Part shown: positions 38,786-53,400 of the stretch, piece by piece
Layout: the number at the start of each line of letters is the position of its first letter
Position numbering within the stretch: the first letter of the stretch is position 1
Assembly: GCA_015657535.1 (NCBI GenBank)
Contig: JADHZB010001179.1
Span: 8,066 to 72,065, forward strand
DNA: 64,000 nt
Source: Nephromyces sp. MM_2019
Taxonomy: Eukaryota > Apicomplexa > Aconoidasida > Nephromycida
Direction: 5' to 3'
Position numbers and translations under genes: made by a program
Notes under the pieces: model-generated
The model's database searches: none
Told to the model about the DNA's origin: nothing
The model's input: only the letters and a program-made list of their open reading frames with translations

Positions 38786-41700
38786 CTAAACCACTCTACG
38801 CTCGAGTGCATTCCTTTGTTCTGATATCTGCTTATTTGGAGTGTATGTCAACTCTTCTAGGGGAAAATACTTCTCTGTTTCACTGGGAACAGGGTGCTGC
38901 ACACATAAAATAAGGCTATAGAGCATCGGTCCAAATGCAATGGCTACAAGAAAAGTTATTGAAGTAGTGGTTAAATATGCTATCCCTTTTTTGGCGTACT
39001 GAGTGAACATCTGCATTTCAAACACAAATCGTATTACGCAAGATTTGTGGGTAGAGCTTGACTTTGAGGTAACCAGCTTCTGCTACGGGGTAGCCAATGA
39101 CCCAAAAAAGCATAGTTTTAAAGAAAGAAGCGTATTAAAAAGTTTTTATCTACAATAGCTCTTGATAAAAGTTTCAATGCACTGTAGTGCTGAATTGGGT
39201 CTGCCACGCTGGACACCTTTATCCGGTATTTTGCGGTGCCTTTTTTCAATGATTTTCATTCAAAGCAGTGTGAACTAGTGAACCAATCTTTGAAAAAGGG
39301 TTCGTTATTGGAAAGAGCTAGCCTTGGCCTGTTGTTTCAAGCGCCTTATAAACCATTACGGAAAATAGCAAATTTTGAAGATCTTTTTAGCTGATTTTCC
39401 GACTAAGTCTCACGTCTCACGCTGATCTTTGCGCGATTTAAAAAATTTCAACATATCTTGTTACGGAAGTGAGATAAATCTGCTGAGTGCAAACCTCTCC
39501 CTCCGCTAATATTCTTAAAATAAAAAAATCCTGTCCTTTAGCCATACTTAAAAGCATCCATCCGAAAGAAATTATTGTATGAGTTTCAATTATGTGAACC
39601 TACCTGCGCATTAAAATTAATATATTGGGCTCCAGGGAAGTAAATGCTTGGAGGAAGCGTTTGCGAGTTTCTTCCACCAGGATATCCAATAGAAAAGTCG
39701 TCGGAATCCTCGAAGGCAGCTTCTGACAAGGTGCTTCGAATTCTTCTCGACCAAAAGTTCCCTATACAAGGCATGTTGCGATCACTAGAGTTGAAGTGTC
39801 AAAATTTCGAGTAAGTTCGTAGTTATAAATGCTTTCTAAAGGTATTTATTGTGCTTTCCACGATAAATAACCAAGGAGTGATAGTTCATTTGCAAAAATG
39901 GACAAATATATTAAATAAACTCTTTCCATAATCTAAAATCTGTCCTATTTCGGTGCATGCTTACTTAATCTCATCCTCTTCCGGCCGGCGGCTGCTCCAA
40001 GTTTGGATATGGGAAACATCCCCATTCCAAGAGTAACTTGTGCACCTAGATGCTTGTCGAATAGCTCTTGCGTTTCCTATTTAAAAAGCCAAAATTAAGG
40101 CATCAAGCAACTGCAGTTACGAGTATACGTTTGAAAGCTAAGGGTTTAAATTTCAAAAAAATAGTATACGTTACGCAATACTACGTAAATAAAAAAATCC
40201 CGCAGTTGCAGAAAAAATACGTAGAAGATTAAAAAGCTTCTTGTATTACACAGTTGAAAGTGAAATTTCAAAGAAGTCTCGAAGCATATTCGCTATTATA
40301 CCAAGGACAGACACCACGGCAAGATTACTTTTAGCTGCATACATGTCATATTTCTATAATCTCACAGCTGAAAGGCTAGCAAAATTCGGTTCAAAATCAT
40401 TCTTTAGTGCAAAAAACTAGCGAGTAGCCGAATGAGCTTCACAGTACTGACTCTGCCTAGATACCGTCGCTTCAATTAGTAGGTCTTTCAAATTAAAAAA
40501 AAAATTGGACTGACTTAGACAAACTAAACAAAATCAATCTAAATTAGCAGATATGCCTCATGCAGCAGGAAATAGGCACATGTGGTTGCACTACTAATAT
40601 AGAGATATATTTGCTATATTGAATCGCAGTAAATTATGCACAATCTGAATATGTTCACTGCGCTAAAACCAAACGCCTTTCAAGAAGTTCTTCCTTCAAA
40701 GGTGTAATTTTAGCAAAAATTTTCAACTTTAAAATTAAGTCATAATTTCTGCAAGAGAATTACCAAATCCAAACTATCAGCAGGAACATCAGGAACCCTC
40801 TGATCAACAAATCTACGTCTGAAAGAGATAGATGGAATATAGGAATAAGAAAATCAATTTATTTAAGCCACATGGTTACCGTTCATATTTTTTCTAGATT
40901 TCTTGACTGGTATGGCAATAACGGAATTAAGTTTTAATTAGTAGGAACCTAGGTATGCTAAAAATTTTGTTTCCATTAAGATTTTTAGGCTAAGAAAAAA
41001 TCAAGGAAACCAGTAATTAAATCAAAAAATTCTGCATGATACTTTTATTGAATTTTAATTTGGAATGGCAGCTAACTCGGTACCCTCAAGAAAAAAAATT
41101 AAAATTCCCTGCTTCCAATGGTGATGAAAATTAAAGTATTCAATGAACTATTCAAATGTATTTAAAAAAAAGCACTGAAAATTAAAAACCTATAGAAAAA
41201 CCAATATATTTGCGCTCGAATAGCCAAAAATAGCTGCTAATTTGAACAAAAAAGTTAATTATACTCTATTTTTAAATGATAAATAATTAAAGGGGATAAA
41301 TTTTGAAAGCTTAACCAATCAAAAAAGAAAATTAAGTTTTGTGCCAAATGTAACTTTGCAAAAAAAATTAGCTCATCACATGCTAAAACTAGCTTAAACC
41401 TCTTTTTTTTAGATTCTTTAATTTGGACTTAAAAAATTTTTTAGTGTATTCTTGTAACGGTTGAAAACGGAATTTGAAACGCGTAATCTATGCATCACAT
41501 TGCAATTTTAAGCATGATAACAAGCGAATAGTTTAAATAAAACATTCGCGAGTACGCAGTTTAAGAGAAATTCAAAAAATTATGAATCTTAGCTGCGGAA
41601 GGTATCCAAAAAATATTACTGTAGTTTCTTTACTTTTGGGATTCGTTGTATGCATGCCTTCAAAATAATTTTATTTATGAAGGCCCATAGATCTATCCAC

Positions 41701-44700
41701 ATCCAGACATCTTGAAAACATGCACTCAAATACAAAGCAGGTAGTCCTACATAAAAAATACGTTCTTGCTCAATTTAAAAAAATTCAAAAGCTCGGTACA
41801 GTTGACAATTTATGCTAAGAAAAGTAAGAAAAGGGCTTAAACTCACAAAAAGTTCATTTCTTGAACAGCTAAAATTCCAATACAAGCCACTGTCACAATG
41901 AATCCAAATGAATACAGTATTACAGAAACTATTCCAAACCCAATGTACTCATCAAATTTCGCGAAGCCTGAAAAGAAAAAATATGTAAATGTGGCAGTAA
42001 ATAAAATTGATTTTCGCCTCTTCCTAGTTTTACATTTTTAATAAGAAAAATAAATGCAATTAATGACAGCAGTCACAAGCATAGCAAATAAAGCTGCTGC
42101 AATTATGCGTAGAAACTTATGCTTTCCAAAAAAAAATTTGTTGTCGGGAAAAAAGTTTAATAAAAGCGTTACGCAAGCACAACATACGCAAAAATATATG
42201 TTTCCAAGTAATGGGGAATTAGATCAAATTGCAGTATAAAAATGATATTGCAACCATGGGGCAAAAATTATAAGCATTTTGGCACAATAACTCTTAAAAA
42301 CCCAACTTCTTTCGTCACTTAAAATAATACCTCCTAGTGTCCCGAAAAATGTCCAAATAATATAGTATGTTGGAACCACCAAAGTAGCTTCTCCTCTGGA
42401 TAGCCCAAGGTTCAAAAAGTGAATCTAACCAGCAAATGGCAGAAAAAGCAACAATTAGTCTAGCTATCTAGCACCTATCAAATGATGCAGTCAAGTATGC
42501 AAGTTTACCAAAAAGATTAACAAGAAGAGATGCAAAATAAAGTCGTTCAAGAAAGCAAAAATTCAGCGTAATTTTTCAGCTCCTTATGCATGAGTAGCTC
42601 CCAAGGTAAAATCATACCTGTTTTTGGAGTTCCCAACAAAATTTGAATATATTGACAGCATTCCAATAAAATATTTGTAAAAAATGCCCTGATTTACATA
42701 GTTTAAGCATACTTTTAAAAACTTATAATATCATTTTTATCTAGAAAAAACTATATGCATCAAATCTTAACTAAAAAATATCATTAGCTCCTATACATAA
42801 TTACAGATACCTAAATAAAACTTCTACCTGCAACCAAATGGAAAGGCACAGCAAGGTGCAAGAAATATATGGTTGAGGAAGATTCCAGATATCAGGGTCA
42901 TCTAAGGAATACTGAATAACCAAACAAGGGTAGACATCACGAAACAAGTTTTGTGTGAAAAAATAAGCTAATTTATTTCTAGTGATATTCGGTGGGGTAG
43001 GCATCGTATGAAATTATATGCTAATGCGTTTAATCAAACCTAAATTCGGTATAAATACCCATTGAAAGATATTTTGCATCATGCTCTACCGCTTTTTAAG
43101 CCTTTAATAAACACTTTTGGGGTTGTAAAAATTCAAGCACAATTATTAAGGTTTTCTATATTGATAAAAAAATTAATCGGTTCAATCCAAAATGCTTTTA
43201 TTAAGCAAAATCTACAATCAAAACACTTAACCTGGAAACAGGCAACCATTTCTTTAAGCTGTAGAACACATTGTGCCCCAATTAAACCGGCTAAAAATCC
43301 ATACGCTAAGCCTAAAAGCAATAAATTAATTTTCAATGGGTGTTTTAAGTGTCATTGATACGCTAGGTAAGGCTTATGATTCTAGTAAAGCCGATCAAAA
43401 ACAGCGTTCGTTGTAGTATGCTCTTAGAATTTTTTAATTCAACTTTTTTGGGTTAGCGTCCATATTCATTCGCATAAATAGAGGCTTCTTAGTTTTTTGG
43501 GTAACTTAAATTCCTCCACTAAAGTTATTTTCATAGCTTTGAGCATTGAGCGCAAGTATTGGAATACTATATATTCACTTTTTAATTTTATAAGCTTATT
43601 CAATTTTATTCTCAACTAAATTACCATTAAAAACTTTATATAGTCCTTAATTAATTCCTTAAGTTCGATCAGATTCTAATCTTAAAAAATTTAGCAGTGA
43701 TTTTATTCAGAATTTTCAATAATTTTCCTCAAAGTAGATTATCAAATAGAAGACTTTATTCGTTAATTTTTCTAAATTCAAAGATCCGCTTAAAAAAAAA
43801 ATTTTTTCCTTGAATATTTTATAATCGCTCTAACCTATACACTTTGAATTCCATTTTCCAGTAGGATTTTCTAACTTTGCATCTACGTTTGGTGAAGGTT
43901 TTTGTAGAGGCGAAATTTTCTCCTCAAAAAGCAGGGGCTGCGCATTGCTGTTCCCAGCATTCCCTACGGATGAAGTATCATCTGAAGCTGGCCTGTTAAT
44001 TTTAGAAATTTGTCAAATTCAGCTCAGTATTCCAGATGTTCTCTGGCATAAAACAGAGTATTTAAATGACACAATGTAAAATAAAGCACAAAAGAAGCCC
44101 TGCTTAACAGCTAAAGTGCTCAAATTAGGGTTAGCGTAAAATCTCAAACCTCTAGTTTCAAAACAGCTGGTAACGGAATTTAAATTCACAATTAATAGCG
44201 AACTATAGCTCTTTTAAAGTTTGATAGTACACATCTTTCTCTGATGCGCCTTCTTGCCAAATTTCCCTTTAGAAAATATCTAGTAAGCTAGATGTTTGAA
44301 ATTACAAAAATAATGTCTAAGCTGCTGATTTTTTTGTTATTTATCCAAGCCTTTGCAAATTACGTCTAAAAAGACCTCATCCTAAGCCTATAAAGCTTGT
44401 GAGGAAGTCGAATATGTGTTGGATGGAATAAGATTGTTAGCACAAAAGTATCATCAAACAAAAATCATACTGCTGTAAATTCGGGTTTTTACCAGAAACA
44501 TACATAATTTCCAATAAAAGCAAATACCCGTGAGATAGCAAGTTGAGGCAAGAAAATTATTGCATTTTACATCTTTTTGCAAACAAAAATAGTAGGAAAC
44601 GTTAGATGCTAAACGTGCAGTAGGCACCTAGCACTGGAGATCTCCTCACTTAGCTTATAATAGCTGTTATGGGCTTCGAGTAGCTCCTGATTCTCCTCAA

Positions 44701-47266
44701 TTAATTTGTTGTCAGCATAGTTCAGATATGTGAGTGCCCCAAAAGAAGAAACAGCACAAGCTGCTAAGTAACAGAGATACCAGGGATTGTTCCAACTAGA
44801 TACACAGGTATCAAAGATACTCATTCCCTAATTTAGTTAAAAATAAGAAAACTTTAGATAAATGACTTATAAATTGAATAAAAGCTGCAAAAGTACTTCT
44901 AACCAGACACAAAGGATGGCTTTTTTGATGAAGTAAACAAGAAATAAAAATACAAAGCAATATCTGGGGGAAGAAAACTTCAAAAGGGGCGGAATGAAAA
45001 AAGATGAAGCTCAAAATATTAGCTTGAAAAAGCAGAATTTTCCGTAAGAAGCCTACAAATTTATATGAAGTTGCTCCTCAATTTATTTTCTTACTGCAAT
45101 TGAAGATAAGAGATAGTTTTATTCCAATAATTGAAATTTCTTTAGTATTTTTTTCAATAAGCTGCCAAAAGCCAAACTGTACCATGATAGTGTTTATCAA
45201 CGGCTATTTCAAACATATTGAACTTTCATATCACTCTACTTTAAGTGGTGCTCACGACTAATTTAAAAAGCTGAAAAACCTGCCAGCTTTTTGGTATCCA
45301 AATATGAACTGCTATGATTCGTGAAATAGAGGGTCACAGAAAATAAGCTTTCTTATGAAAAACTCGTCGTTTACAATCTGAAGCGAGTCTTACCCAATTT
45401 TACGTCCAGCCAAAAATATAATAATACTGAAGTCAGACTCATTTCAAAGTATCTTAAGAATTAATCTTTACCGTTTAGAAAAATCAAATATTTTATTTGC
45501 AGGTATGAGTAAAGTAAAAGAGATTCAGATTAGTGATAATAAGCAAAAAAAATGCATGAATGGTTCATTAACCTACTTTTTCATTATCTTTGTGATACGA
45601 ATGTATCAAGGTAGCCATAGCGCAGAAGCTGACACCTATGAAAGTGCCGAAAGTAGAATAAAATTCAATCCAACCAAAAGGTTCTTGGAGAATAACCTGA
45701 AAATAGAGCGATATTAGTAAAAAAACAAGTTTTAGCACTGTAGCGCATCATGACAACATTATATGCAATACCATTATAACCACGTTGTGATGATAAGAAA
45801 TTCAAATTCCATCTTTCAAAAGCTAAAAGAAGGTTTACAGAACAACTGCGTTTATCCTAAGCTATTGGAATTTGATAATACAAAACTTTCGAATGATAAA
45901 AAGTTAATTCATATTCGATTATACATATGAAACTCAAAGCTTTTAACTTCTAATTACTTTCAAGAAGAATTTTCTTCTTGGAACAGTTTTACATGCCAAT
46001 AGATGCTGGAGGTATGTTAAAGCTAGCATGTAATTGTCAATAGTGATCAGAATCCTCATATTTTACTGTTTTTCTTAAAAAAATATCATTATTAATATTA
46101 TAGCTTCAACTAAGATGAAAATTCAAAAGGGCAATCAAAATTATATACGCTTTATTAAATTATCACAAAAAATTTAATACAGGAGCCTCTTTTTTCGTAG
46201 CGAAGGCAGGAGCACAAGAATGCAGTGATTCGCAATGATAATTTTGTGACTAGTACTTAAAAAAAATTGGCATGGTAGAAACTTGTAGTTCTCACGATTT
46301 TCAAAATGAAAACTACACAAAGACAGAAGTTTCCCAACAAGTCTTAATTCTCGTTCTTTTCCAACATATACCCTTATCCATTTCGAGTTCTTTAAATTAA
46401 GTTTTCATTTAATTTGACGTACTGCCGCCGAGATTGCATTAATAATCAATCCGAAGGAATTCATCGGGGAAAGCACGCTTGCCGGTGCAAAAGCTAGGGC
46501 GATGATGTGTAGTGCAGATCCAAGCACATACGCTGATAAGCATATTAGAGATATCTAAGCCACTAAATTTAAAGAGCGATGACAATAGCACGACAGGTTG
46601 AGTTAAAGAATAGCCAATATGTGAGCAACTCCATTTATTAACAATTGAACTGGATGTATCACATGAAATAAGACAAATTAATAAAGTCCATCATGAAAGA
46701 GCTAAATTCCTCAAAATACTAAAAGAAAATTGCGCCTTGCCTAATCTGCACCATGTCGTCAAGGAGGTTACTTGAAGAATCAGCAAGTAAAACCTTATGA
46801 TGTGACAATACGTATAGAATTATACTAGTACATAGCTAGAAGAAAAACTTGTAAAAAGTAAGAAAGTATAGCACCATTGAATATGTTGAAACCGATAGTC
46901 ATTCAGCAAAAGCGAAAAGGATAAGCTAAGAGGATAATAAAATAAAATTTGAGCATAACCAACACCCCTAATATTAAAATGCAGTAGAAAAAACGGCAGC
47001 TCGGTTTACCAAAGAAAATGTCTGCTTTAGGTTAATAACAGCATGAATTACTCGCCTGTAAATCCACTCAACCATACGGGCTCAGAAAGAGCGAAGCTTG
47101 ACACTGTTTTACTTTGTTCCTTTTGAGCACTGTAATCTAAACCTAACTTCATAAAAGTTGATCCTAGAGACATCAAGATTGAACCAAAGATTGTTAAGAA
47201 GCAGCCAAGTAGCATTCCTACCGTAGGATTGACTACACTGAGCAGCTCTACAAAGTCATAATCCAT
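38786..47266 (-). CDS. NIPA-type magnesium transporter (DMT superfamily)
   Basis: Ten exons join in frame to 475 residues: 47266-47078, 46554-46423, 45696-45577, 44827-44650, 43311-43232, 42911-42828, 42424-42307, 41967-41847, 39784-39604 and 39010-38786. All junctions are GT/AG with matched phase. NIPA family features appear in order: TM1 GMLLGCFLTIFGSILMSLGS, then ALAFAPASVLSPMNSFGLII, ILQEPFGWIEFYSTFGTFIG, the WNNPWYLCYLAAC segment, AYGFLAGLIGAQCVLQLKEM, and SRGEATLVVPTYYIIWTFFG followed by a GGII motif. The last two canonical helices lie in exons seven and eight. The family moves Mg2+ across plasma or endosomal membranes. After the core there is a Ser-rich cytosolic exon (RSTLSEAAFEDSDDFSIGYP) and a last exon with another hydrophobic stretch (TSITFLVAIAFGPMLYSLIL), beyond the usual NIPA end. 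The exon 1 donor is the least certain: GTATGG at 47077, with alternatives a few codons later. Confidence 0.85.
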
Positions 47267-50200
47267 TTTAAGAGCAAGTTCAATGACTTTCTACTCTGAG
47301 TTGAGTCCCCGTCTTAGTTTGTTCAGCAATATTTACGCCGTAAAGCCTAGGAAAATGGCCTTGTAACTCGCCTACGGGGGGTAGGGCGAAGTGTTAAAGA
47401 TCTTTTCCTGCAGAGCAGCTCCCAATATAGGGCAATCCAATAGAATGGCTCACCCAACCCCCCACAAAGCTACGAGGCCTTTGCAATGGACCAGAGTGCG
47501 TAATATAGGTGCCAAGAAAAGATGCTTACGCAGTATCACATGCTATTTGTATAAACTGGAGCAAGGAATTAATTCGAAAATTACAAATTCTGTTAACACT
47601 TGTTTTTTAACATTAAAAACTTATTAAGTGCTACCATTCAAAGGAAATTTCAAAGGGCTCCAAGGCGATGGATTCAACGCTTGGAAAGCATATCTCTTAG
47701 CTTGACTGGTTACCCACGGCCCTATTAGGATAACCTCTCAAATCTTGTTCTCGGGGTAAGTACGTGATTTTGCAGTGGATCAGACAAAGTTAAGCTTACT
47801 TTGATTAAGTGTTCAATTGAGCAGGCGATCATCACTTGAACTCACCAATAAATATTTTGCTATTCTCCCAAACATTAGCTTACTATCTGGCGTGTTTGTG
47901 TGCATTTTAGGCAAACTGATAAAAAAATTTTTTTAGCGCCGTTTAATCTTTGACTATCTGATGCCGCTCGTAAAGACATATCTGATTTCATCTATTCGGC
48001 ACGTACCCCTTATAGTCCAATGTCTCTCCACCGTGGCCACATAGAAGTTCAAGCAAAAACCTTCACCTCAGCATCATGTTGAATACTAGTGTAACTCAGT
48101 AGGATATCGAAAGACAGAGTAATCTAAAATAGAATCCGCATAGGATTAGGGTTTATTGAAAGTTGTCCTCTTATCAACTAAGTTAGGGTTTTAAGTTCCT
48201 CAAAATAGCGGTTAACTAGGATTTACACGAGTATTTGCTATCATACTCAGCAAGCGTGCTCGGAAAGAGCGATTTACAATATCATGATCAAGAGCCGATG
48301 ACAGTGCTTGTAATCCCTTTCTGAATGAAATAAAAGTGATATCCACGCCAGAAATTACATTTTATGAAAATTATTCATTGAGGAAAATCTTTCACCCAGC
48401 CTCCACATGAAGCTTCATAAGTGATCAGTGATTGAAATCCTGCCTACATACAGTTTTATTGTATCCTTAAGTATAACAATAAAATAGAAGCTTCTTCGCC
48501 AGAGCCATCGATGTGCCATTGCAGATGTCTACGAATTCCCTTAGTCATAATTTCAAACTATTGTTAACAAACGTGTTGTTGAGCGCCGTAGCGGCTAGAC
48601 TGCTTAAATTCTTGGCTTAATGCTCCTCAGAAGGAAAGTTTGCTGGCAGTAAACGTGGAAGTATTGATTCTGAGATGCAAGCACGGATGAACTCCAAGTG
48701 CCACAATAACTGGTAAGGATGGAAGATTTCATGACGGCTCAAATTTTTTTTTCAGATTCTCTTCAAAAGGTGACTTGATCCCTCGAACATGAAGAGACTG
48801 ATTCCAAGTGGGACTATTCAACGCTACGTTGAGTACTTAGGAACGAGATTACGGTAAGTATAATTAATACTGTTGCGGCGAAGTAGTCAGCACAGCAAGC
48901 GCGGATAAGTAGCAGCGGCAACATTACAGGTCCACAACGGTGATTTTGATTTGTCTAGAGAAGTCTGAATTAAGTATTCACGTTAAGATAAGTTAACCGC
49001 CGAGCGAACAAAATGGTAAAATTAAGACAAGCATCACGAATGTACTAGAACTCAAATGCAAACGCATTGTACAGCTGTGTCACGTTGTGCAAGATTACCA
49101 GCTCAGCAAAAAATACTGTGCCTTGCGAGCGAGACATTGAACCAATGAGATCTCTCTAGAACATTGGAATAAATGTAGTATTCCAGATATTACTTAATTC
49201 AGGTCACACTGACCTGCCGGTTCCGAGAATCGCCTACAATTTGAACCTTTGGAAAAGCTCACGACAGCATGAGTTAGAATTACCACTCTGCTCCCTTACA
49301 ACAGGCTTCTAATTCTCTCAGGAATCTCTCGCTGCACGAGTCACCTCAGCACTCACATTGCTCAAAAGCAAGCGCTGCCCAAAGAAGTTGGAAATTAACG
49401 ATATTTCACTGAAATTTAAGCCAATTTGGGTGATGTTCACGTTAAAAGAACACGCAAACCGCCACATTACTCGCTAATTACGGTCAATTCCAAAGTCAGT
49501 CCGAATGGGGTACAACTCCCCCAAGTTAAGGGCAAAACGATTACATGCCAAAAAAGGATTCCAGGCTTGTGGGTTTTTGATGAAAATCCTCTTTTACAAA
49601 CAATTGCAGCCCATGAGAACTAGCTTTCAACATGAGACGCCATATTCTCACGATTGGCCTGCAGTTCACAAAGCCTCGCCACACGCCACCGCAGCACAAC
49701 TACGCCCAGTAGCAAGAGTAAACTTAATCCTTGGGTATGCCCACAGGAACATTGTAACCGCCCTTTGCAATGCTACTCTTCACACAGATTTCTATGGTAC
49801 CATCTTTATTTTTTAACCGTCCCCAGCCTCAAGTAAAGTATTCATCAAGAATTGCTTAATCGGTTATGTTCAATTGTGGATTCTACTAGCCTTACTTTGC
49901 AAATCTGATTTTGGTAACCATTAAGCCGCAGCACCGACGACAGGTTCCGCCTCAAAAAGCGCGGCAACGTGCAGCACAGCATAACCTAAAATTTGAGAAC
50001 TTCTACGGCGCAATTGCTCACCTATATCCAATCACTGGTGAAACAAAATGATCTATCGCTAAATCTTTCAAGTAACAATGGCTTCAAGTTAGGATAAAAT
50101 GCAAGGCCTTTTTGGCCCAGAGATGCTTAAGAAGCGGGAACGCGACGCCAGGGTCATTGAATCTCGTAAAATTACCTCTTTTCACATGGCCAAAATTCCG

Positions 50201-50400
50201 CTCAATCTTAAAAGCCCATTTTTTCGAACACTAAGATTGGACATACCCTCCATTACTCGGAATTTTCCTATTAAAAACTTCTAATTAAATACTCGCGGAA
50301 CGGTTGGTAGAGAAAAGGAATCATTGAATGAAAAGATAATGAAGAACACAGCTTGAAATCCTACATAAAAAACAGTTGCGAAATCATTCCCAGCATATAT
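47267..50400. other. No convincing gene
   Basis: More even base composition than the introns around it, with many short frames on both strands and no recognisable protein. Short telomere-like motifs (ttagggttt) occur near 48146 and 48183. It presumably includes the promoter of the NIPA-type gene next to 47266. Confidence 0.45.
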
Positions 50401-53400
50401 TCACCTCTAAAATACTAAAAAGTTATACGAACAGCTACAAGAAGCACCTTAAGTCATTCCTCTCAAATGATTGTTTTAATGGCAGCGCAGCTACATACAC
50501 ACATGTAACCTGTCGTAGTATTTCCTGAAATTTTACGCCCGCCAAAATATCATCCAAGAGCATGTATAAAGCTGCAAATGCACTCACATTCAGTATCCTC
50601 TTCAAGAATGCGCAATACTGCAAATGCAATCATATTCACTATCCTCGTCAAGATACGCATACTTCTTAGGAACAATAAAATGGCGACCTTCTCAAACACA
50701 ACCTAATAGCACAGCAAACACTGTGCTAATATACTAGCTTAATCCATGCTTCGCCATGATAACAAGCGACATCACCTTTTCATCGAAAAGGAAACTAGCT
50801 ATCTCAACATAACCTATAGTTGCTACGTTTGCAAAACATTCCAATGAAAAAACTGAATTAAGCCAAGAGTAATTCCATGGTTACGGAGATGTAGCTCTGC
50901 GCTCTATTCGCGTTACACACCTGCCGCAAATCACCCTTCAATAGCAATCTTTGGAAAGTAGCGCTTGCCAGAGAATTCGAGCTCATTAGGGCGAGATGCC
51001 AAGCAGAGTAAGAGACATGCATGTAAGTAACTTCGATATACACTATTTAGATCAGTTCCGTTGCGGGATAAAACTATAAATTCCTTGCCAAATAAATACT
51101 AAAGGAAATGAAAATGTCCAGTGACCGCCCTAGGCTTGCATAGAATTAAATGGCGATTATGTTCTCGCCTGAACAAAACAGTTCAGTTTCCTCCCAATTA
51201 TGAATCCTTGCCTTTTAGTGAAGACGAAAAAAGGAGTACACTTTCCTGCTTGCATCAACTACATCGTCAAAATAGCAAGTTTTTTCAACTTTTCCACCTA
51301 CTTAAGCGGTACTCGGGCCATATCTTTTATTTTTTCAAAATGGTGCTTCACAGCAGCAAAGTCATATATTCAGTTCAGAAAAGCGATACAAGAACCTCAA
51401 AAATTCTGCCTACTGATTGCTCGCCTTTAAAAGTGTTAGTGCCCAGATTTTGGCTTGTGTAAGGTGTAAAGAGCAAGGCTTCCACTCAAGAATCAGCAAC
51501 TCGGTCGAGCGCCTGGCACGGGAAAATTCGTGCTGCAGAGTAAAAAATATTATTTCGCACACAGTTGATAATATCAAGTGAAAATAAAGCTTAACCTACT
51601 GAGGCGGGAACAGAAGAAGTAGTAGAAGAGGACAAATAAACTATGTCGTGCAAAAAACGAAAGCCAAAAGACGTAAAAGCATCAAGCCTCATAATGCAAG
51701 ACCTAATAAGAAACGTCAAATTAAATCACAAAAGAGGACAACTATAGTCATTACCACCTGGAATTAAACTGAGTGCTGTGGTGTGCGTGTGGGCGGGTGC
51801 TGCGGTGCGTTTGCGGGCGTAATTACGGTGTGTCGACGAAATCACGATTAACAAAGAAGATAACGGAATAAACTAGGCTAATATAAATGTGTAGTAAAGA
51901 TGATTTCGCTGTAAGCTCAAACTTATCATACGAAAATTTCACGACTCTGATAATTTGCAAAACCCTGCATATCGCTTCAAATAGGCTACTGCTCATTATT
52001 CCAATACACAAAACCTTGAATTTTCCAAACGCAATGTATATGAAGACAGCAAAATCTTAACACACATATACCATACTCTTACTTTGTGAAAAAAGCAAGG
52101 AATCTTAAGAATAACTTCAATGCATTAAACTTCGCAGAGAAGTCTCAATATCATTCATAAACACGCAGTTTAACATGAAAACTCAGAGTGTTCATTCACT
52201 TAGCATCATTCACGCGCACACAGTTTAGGATATATCTGTTGGTTTCTATCTTTTAGAAAACATCACAGCTTCTCTTACTACTTCTCAAAATTCTCTGTAA
52301 AAGAAGAACTGCAAAGTCTCTCAGCTACCTTTCACTATTTACTACATATGATATTCCCAGAGTAGCACACACGAGTTTATAAGTAAAAATCGCTCTGCGA
52401 ATCCTAAATGAACTTCATCTAAGCAAAAATAGAAGAAAAAGATTAAATAGAAAACAGCTGCAAAACTTCTACCTGTTAAAGCATCAGAAATAAAACAAAG
52501 TAAGACACATACACACAAAGAAGATAGTATTCTTAAAATCTAACCTTATTGAAAAATTCCTAGATATTGCCGTATTGCTCAGTTCCTTCGTCTTCTCTGA
52601 TGAGAAAAAAAAATCAAGAAAAGTTGATGTGGATACGGTAAGTAAGCATTTGATTAATCAAGCTTGACTCGGCAGTGCGCATGACAAGAAATACACAAAA
52701 GCACCTGTGTGCGGAAAGCTTGAAGTAAATAAAAGGTAAAAGGGGAAAAAAAGAGGAGAGAAACACACAATCATACTGCAAAACTCAAAGAACTAATTTG
52801 ATAGATGAAACAGTAAAAATTTTGCGTAAAGGTGATAAAAATAAACAAAAAGCCTTTACACACAAATAAAACTCAAGAAAAACAACAGTGAGCGATGAAT
52901 ACCAAAGTTCCGAGGTTGTAAAACCCTGGTCTACAATATCTATATCTACCTCACACTGGTCGAAATTAGTTTACACACCTCATATACAACGTGTGCAGCA
53001 AAAAAGTTGTGATATGTGTTCGATTATACGATATTAAGCCCTACGAAAATATGGAAAAAGCAAGGAAAATCATTGAAAAATGTCTAATTTAGAGGAAGAC
53101 ACAGTAAAAACAGCAAAGACACATGTACAGCCAAAAAAGGCATCCCATTTCAACCTAAAAAGAGAGAATCTGCAGGAGAAAAAAAGCCGTTTTTTTCAAA
53201 TGCTGCTATCGCATTTTCTTCAATATATTCACTTTATTGACTGAAAATCTTAAAAATTCGTAATAAAAATGTCTAAATTTCATCATTTTCTCAGAAATCA
53301 GCAAAAAAAATGCTAAACGGTAGTAAAAGCAGTAACAATTTCATTAAATAGTGCAGGAATCTCACCTCGAATAGGTTGGATAGGAAGCACTTTGACTACT

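Noticed and set aside
45505..45717. Plus-strand 70-codon frame
   Set aside because: It is antisense to NIPA exon 3, which has family motifs on the minus strand.
49426..51462. Several plus-strand frames of 60-113 codons
   Set aside because: They overlap one another in different frames, lack splice context, and show no recognisable motif.
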